Shown in pieces: positions 61,391 to 64,000 of a stretch of DNA of 64,000 bases. Position 1 is the stretch's first letter. The number at the start of each line of letters is the position of its first letter. The position numbers were made by a program, and so were the translations under genes. Under the pieces are notes generated by a model. The model worked only from the letters and a program-made list of their open reading frames with translations, was not told the origin of the DNA and did no database searches. Source of the stretch: Xanthostigma xanthostigma (lineage: Eukaryota > Arthropoda > Insecta > Raphidioptera > Raphidiidae); the NCBI GenBank assembly GCA_963575645.1, contig OY754470.1, forward strand, positions 32,780,501 through 32,844,500, written 5' to 3'.

Positions 61391-62545
61391 GTGTAAATAG
61401 ACTTACCTTTGTAAAATAAAGCAATTTTGCTTATAAGGACTCATTTGCACGCAATTGTCGTGAAGCATATAAAAACTGCTTGTCTGCGTTAAAATAATGG
61501 TTGATATGCAGTTTGCATTTTCTTATGAGAGAATGATCCAAACCTGAATGTTATAATGAAAATAGACTAACCTTTGTAAAATAACGCAATTTTGCCTAAA
61601 GGGACTCATTTGCACGCAATTGTCGTGAAGCATGTAAAAACTGCTTGTCTGCGTGAAAATGATAGTAAATATGCAGTTTGCATTTTCTTATGAGAGAATG
61701 ATCCAAACCTGAACGTTATAGTGTAAATAGACTTACCCTCATGAAATAAAGCAATTTTGCCTATAAATATTCATTTGCACCTAATTGTCGTAAAGCATGT
61801 GAAAACTGCTTGTCTGCGTTTAAATAATGGTTAATATGCAGTTTGCATTTTCTTATGAGAGAATGATCCAAACCTGAATGTTATAGTGTAAATAGACATA
61901 CCCTCATGAAATAATGCACTTTTGCCTATAAGGCCTCATTTGCACCTAATTGTCGTAAAGCATGTAAAAACTGCTTGTCAGCGTTAAAATAATGGTTAAT
62001 ATGCAGTTTGCATTTTCTTATGAGAGAATGATCCAAACCTGAATGTTATAGTGTAAATAGACTTACCTTAATGAAATAAAGCAATTTTGCCTATAAGGAC
62101 TCATTTGCCCCTAATTGTCATAAAGCATGTAAAAACTGCTTGTATGCGTTAAAATAATGGTAAATATGCAGTTTGCATTTTCTTATGAGAGAATGATCCA
62201 AACCTGAATGTTATAGTGAAAATAGACTTACCTTTGTAAAATAACGCAATTTTGCCTATAAGGACTCATTTGCACGCAATTGTCGTGAAGCATGTAAAAA
62301 CTGCTTGTCTGCGTTTAAATAATGGTTAATATGCAGTTTGCATTTTCTTATGAGAGAATGATCCTAACCTGAATGTTATAGTGTAAAAAGACTTACCTTC
62401 ATGAAATAAAGCACTTTTGCCTATAAGGACTCATTTGCCCTTAATTGTCATAAAGCATGTAAAAACTGCTTGTATGCGTTAAAATAATGGTTAATATGCA
62501 GATTGCATTTTCTTATGTGAGAATGATCCAAACCTGAATGTTATA
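61391..62545. repeat. 7-monomer higher-order repeat, copy 2 (1,155 bp)
   Basis: Near-identical second copy, with no net indel. Differences noticed include TTGATATGCAG near 61.50 kb and CCTAACCTG near 62.36 kb. It exits at the AAATCAATTTTGCC, CATTCGCACG unit into cassette R. Removing one copy would restore the 16-monomer cycle: TAGAGTG (60,067) to CCAACCTG (62,693) is 2,626 bp, against 1,471 bp at 27,500-28,971, a difference of exactly 1,155. Confidence 0.87.
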
Positions 62546-62692
62546 GTGTAAATAGACTTACCTTTGTAAAATAAATCAATTTTGCCTATAAGGACTCATT
62601 CGCACGCAATTGTCGTGAAGCATGTAAAAACTGCTTGTCTGCGTTAAAATAATGGTTAATATGCAGTTTGCATTTTCTTATGAGAGAATGAT

Positions 62693-64000
62693 CCAACCTG
62701 AATGTTATAGTGAAAGTAGACTTACCTTTGTGAAATAAAACAATTTTGCCTTTAAGGACTTATTTGCACCTAATTGTCGTAAACCATGTAAAAACTGCTT
62801 GTCTGCGTGAAAATGATAGTCAATATTCAGTTTGCATTTTCTTATGAGAGAATGATCCAAACCTGTTGGTTATAGTGTAAATAGACTTACCCTCACGAAA
62901 TAAAGCAATTTTGCCTATAGGGATTCATTTGCACCTAATTGTCATAAAGCATGTAAAAACTGCTTGTATGCGTTAAAATAATAGTTAATATGCAGTTTGC
63001 ATTTTCTTGTGAGAGAATGATCCAAACCTGAATGTTATAGTGTAAGTAAACTAACCTTTGTGAAATAAAGCAATTTTGCCTATAAGGACTCATTTGCACC
63101 TAATTGTCGTAAAGCATGTAAAAACTGCTTGTCTGCAATAAAATAATGGTTAATATGCAGTTTGCATTTTCTTATGAGAGAATAATCCAAACCTGAATGT
63201 TATAGTGTAAATGGACTAACCTTCATGAAATAAAGCAATTTTGCCTATAAGGACCCATTTGCCCCTAATTGTCATAAAGCATGTAAAAACTGCTTGTATG
63301 CGTTAAAATAATGGTTAATATGCAGTTTTCATTTTCTTATGAGAGAATGATCCAAACCTGAATGTTATAGTGTAAATAGACTTATCCTCATGAAATAAAG
63401 CAATTTTGCCTATAAGGACACAATTGCACCTAATTGTCATAAAGCATGTAAAAACTGCTTGTATGCGTTGAAATAATGGTTAATATGCAGTTTGCATTTT
63501 CTTAGGAGAGAATGATTTAAACCTGAATGTCATAGTGTAAATAGACTTACCCTCATGAAATAAAGCAATTTTGCTTATAAGGACTCATTTGCACCTAATT
63601 GTCGTAAAGCATGAAAAAACTGCTTGTCTGCGTTTAAATAATGGTTAATATGCAGTTTGCATTTTCTTATGAGAGAATGATCCAAACCTAAATGTTATAG
63701 TATAAATAGACTTACCTTCATGAAATAAAGCAATTTTGCCTATAAGGACTCATTTGCCCCTAATTGTCATAAAGCATGTAAAAACTGCTTGTATGCGTTA
63801 AAATAATGGTTAATATGCAGTTTGCATTTTCTTATGAGAGAATGATCCAAACCTGAATGTTAGAGTGTAAATAGACTTACCTTTGTAAAATAAAGCAATT
63901 TTGCCTATGACGACTCATTTGCACGCAATTGTCGTGAAGCATGTAAAAACTGCTAGTCTGCGTAAAAATGATAGTAAATATGCAGTTTGCATTTTCTTAT
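62693..64000. repeat. Cassette R-Q, cut by the window end
   Basis: CCAACCTG at 62,693, CTTAGGAGAG at 63,501 and TAGAGTG at 63,861: distances of 808 and 360 bp, as in the copies at 28,971 and 56,908. CTATGACGACTC and CTGCTAGTCTGCG follow. The window stops inside the next monomer, so the array continues beyond 64,000. Confidence 0.87.

Larger units (their letters stand above)
1..64000. repeat. 165-bp satellite DNA array spanning the whole window
   Basis: The landmark ATGCAGTTTG occurs at 91, 256, 421, 586 and 751, always 165 bp apart, and the same periodicity continues to the last base, giving about 388 head-to-tail monomers in one orientation. A hand-tallied consensus has 51 G+C in 165 bases. 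Monomers differ by scattered substitutions and a few small indels. No unique sequence, gene or mobile element interrupts the array, and both window ends lie inside monomers. Long homogeneous arrays with units near nucleosome length are typical of eukaryotic centromeric or pericentromeric heterochromatin; that location is inference here. I do not recognise the family or the species. Confidence 0.97.

Noticed and set aside
1..64000. CRISPR array
   Set aside because: The sequence is regularly repeated, but the full 165 bp repeats. There are no short direct repeats separated by unique spacers, and no cas genes.
1..64000. CENP-B box
   Set aside because: I looked for the TTCG....A..CGGG core. CGGG was not seen, and the few TTCG words (for example near 33,711 and 41,316) lack the rest.
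1..64000. Human-type alpha satellite
   Set aside because: The unit is 165 bp rather than 171 bp, and its sequence does not match the alpha monomer features I know; there is no CENP-B box or pJ-alpha-like element that I can recognise.
1..64000. Telomere-type or microsatellite tracts
   Set aside because: No run of a 2-8-bp unit longer than a few copies was seen; short A runs are within the monomer consensus.

Overview
The whole 64-kb window is one uninterrupted satellite DNA array. A 165-bp unit, about 31% G+C (51 of 165 bases in a consensus I tallied by hand), repeats head to tail on the same strand from the first base to the last, giving about 388 monomers. Both ends of the window fall inside the array, so neither array edge is visible. 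I found no protein-coding gene, RNA gene, transposon, CRISPR array or unique-sequence island on either strand. An array this long and regular points to a eukaryotic (peri)centromeric or other heterochromatic block. I do not recognise the monomer and cannot name the species.

Layout. From 1 to about 15.6 kb the array is a loosely ordered mixture of monomer subfamilies with local duplications: a 330-bp dimer at 3.7-4.4 kb, an 11-13-monomer duplication at 4.7-8.5 kb, and a block at 0.8-2.0 kb that recurs at 10.5-11.9 kb and partly at 13.9-14.3 kb. From about 15.6 kb a new monomer variant (AAAATAACGC in place of AAAATAAAGC) appears and higher-order structure becomes strong. A near-perfect 13-monomer repeat (2,145 bp) lies at 17.8-22.5 kb, preceded by a 12-monomer (1,980 bp) version that lacks exactly one monomer.

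From 22.5 kb to the end the array is a mosaic of long cassettes used repeatedly in different orders. The shortest closed cycle is 16 monomers (2,639 bp, 27,500-30,138). Other cycles are lengthened by alternative branches, so that markers recur at roughly 4.5-8.6 kb. One superunit of about 6.0 kb (33.47-39.48 kb) is repeated as 6.7 kb (41.08-47.75 kb). A block of about 1.85 kb at 21.1-23.0 kb reappears with no net length change exactly 33,883 bp downstream. Nearly all spacings are whole numbers of 165-bp units plus a few bases of indel, which is the expected mark of unequal crossover or gene conversion in register.

Within the monomer the best conserved part is a roughly 50-bp core with two adjoining dyad symmetries. 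The variable part, which defines the subfamilies, lies around the TAATTGTC segment. Each monomer also carries an AATAAA on the + strand, and many carry a perfect AGGTAAGT splice-donor-like word on the - strand. Any role for these in satellite transcription is inference. All positions, spacings and matches were read by eye; identities were not computed.
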